DNA from: Collinsella sp.
GTDB lineage: Bacteria; Actinomycetota; Coriobacteriia; Coriobacteriales; Coriobacteriaceae
Assembly (NCBI GenBank): GCA_014871605.1
Contig: WGSQ01000031.1
Coordinates: 1 to 14,249, forward strand
Direction: 5' to 3'
Length of the DNA: 14,249 nt
This document shows, piece after piece, positions 13,850-14,249 of this stretch (its first letter is position 1; each line of letters starts with the position of its first letter). A program made the position numbers and the translations under genes. Under the pieces are notes generated by a model that did no database searches, was not told the DNA's origin, and worked only from the letters and a program-made list of their open reading frames with translations.

Positions 13850-14249
13850 CACCATCATCGACGAGACCGTCATCCTGCGCTACCTGCTTGACGACGACGA
13901 GGTCCTGTCACCGCGCGCCGCCAAGGTCATCGCCACGCGCACCGCACGTGTCTACCCCGAAATCATCACGCGCGTCGTGGTCACGCTGCGCGACGTCTAT
14001 AAGGTTCCCCGCGTTGAAATTGCTGCGGCCATGAAAAGGCTGCTCGATGACGTCATGGTCGACGAGCCCACCGTTGTCGCCCTTGCCGTCAAACTCTTCG
14101 GCAAGACCCATATGGACTTTACCGACTGCCTCCTCGCAGCCCGAACCGCCATCTACAACGATGATGTCGTGAGCTTTGGCAAGCCCATCATCCAAGGCAT
14201 GATCGATTACCGCCGTACACGCCAAACCGCCGCCGCCGCTCGCGACCGC
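13842..14249 (+). CDS. PIN-domain (VapC-like) toxin, open at the right edge
   Basis: Probable ribonuclease-type toxin of a type II toxin-antitoxin pair. 136 codons are present with no stop, so the C-terminus lies past the window; VapC proteins are about this length, so little is missing. PIN landmarks: IIDETVILRYLLDDD (D7), DVYKVPRVEIAAAM, MDFTDCLLAA (D92, D95) and DDVVSFGKPI. Of the four usual acidic positions, D7 and D95 are kept, but the glutamate expected after PEI (family PEVLAEVV) is R44, and the last aspartate (family TFDKK) is G113. DTN at the first site is DET. Metal binding may therefore be weakened, or this may be a divergent branch of the family. Starts at ATG 13842, overlapping the antitoxin end. 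Pairing of a DinJ-type antitoxin with a PIN toxin is a hybrid combination. Confidence 0.8.
   Translation, partial: MSSTIIDETVILRYLLDDDEVLSPRAAKVIATRTARVYPEIITRVVVTLRDVYKVPRVEIAAAMKRLLDDVMVDEPTVVALAVKLFGKTHMDFTDCLLAARTAIYNDDVVSFGKPIIQGMIDYRRTRQTAAAARDR

Noticed and set aside
13908..14225. Minus-strand open frame at the right edge
   Set aside because: It is opposite the PIN-domain gene, which has recognisable family motifs; the minus-strand product has none.

Overview
The window carries one long leftward operon on the minus strand that encodes a formate hydrogenlyase, plus the start of a rightward toxin-antitoxin pair at the right edge. High G+C, Shine-Dalgarno leaders, a selenocysteine formate dehydrogenase and a complete group 4 [NiFe] hydrogenase suggest an anaerobic, fermentative gut-type bacterium. 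Coriobacteriia such as Collinsella fit best, but that placement is inferred from protein character and base composition, not from a marker gene.

Layout from the operon's 5' end (right) to left: a structured leader (about 13208-13097); a four-cluster ferredoxin like HydN/HycB (13096-12578); formate dehydrogenase H, fdhF (12502-10280), whose frame is interrupted by an in-frame TGA read as selenocysteine 140 with a SECIS-like hairpin just after it; a strong 13-bp hairpin (10258-10224); then hyfA, B, C, D, E, F, G, H and the first part of hyfI, in the same order as the E. coli hydrogenase-4 operon. The hyf genes are packed with gaps of 1-17 nt and one 8-nt overlap. hyfI runs off the left edge.

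Together: FdhF (Mo/W-bis-MGD, Sec, one [4Fe-4S]) oxidises formate to CO2. Electrons pass through HydN/HyfA, HyfH and HyfI to the NiFe site in HyfG, where protons become H2. HyfB, HyfC, HyfD, HyfE and HyfF form a membrane arm with three antiporter-like subunits, the FHL-2 type that could couple H2 release to ion pumping. Cofactor maturation (hyp genes, HycI-type protease, sel genes, Moco synthesis) and any FhlA-like regulator are not in the window.

The gap 13097-13524 is visibly more A+T-rich toward the right and holds several inverted repeats and repeated motifs. Beyond it, on the plus strand, lies a DinJ/RelB-like antitoxin with a broken reading frame at a six-T run, overlapping by 8 nt a PIN-domain (VapC-like) toxin that lacks two of the usual acidic residues and is open at the right edge. 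No tRNA, rRNA, CRISPR array or insertion sequence was seen.
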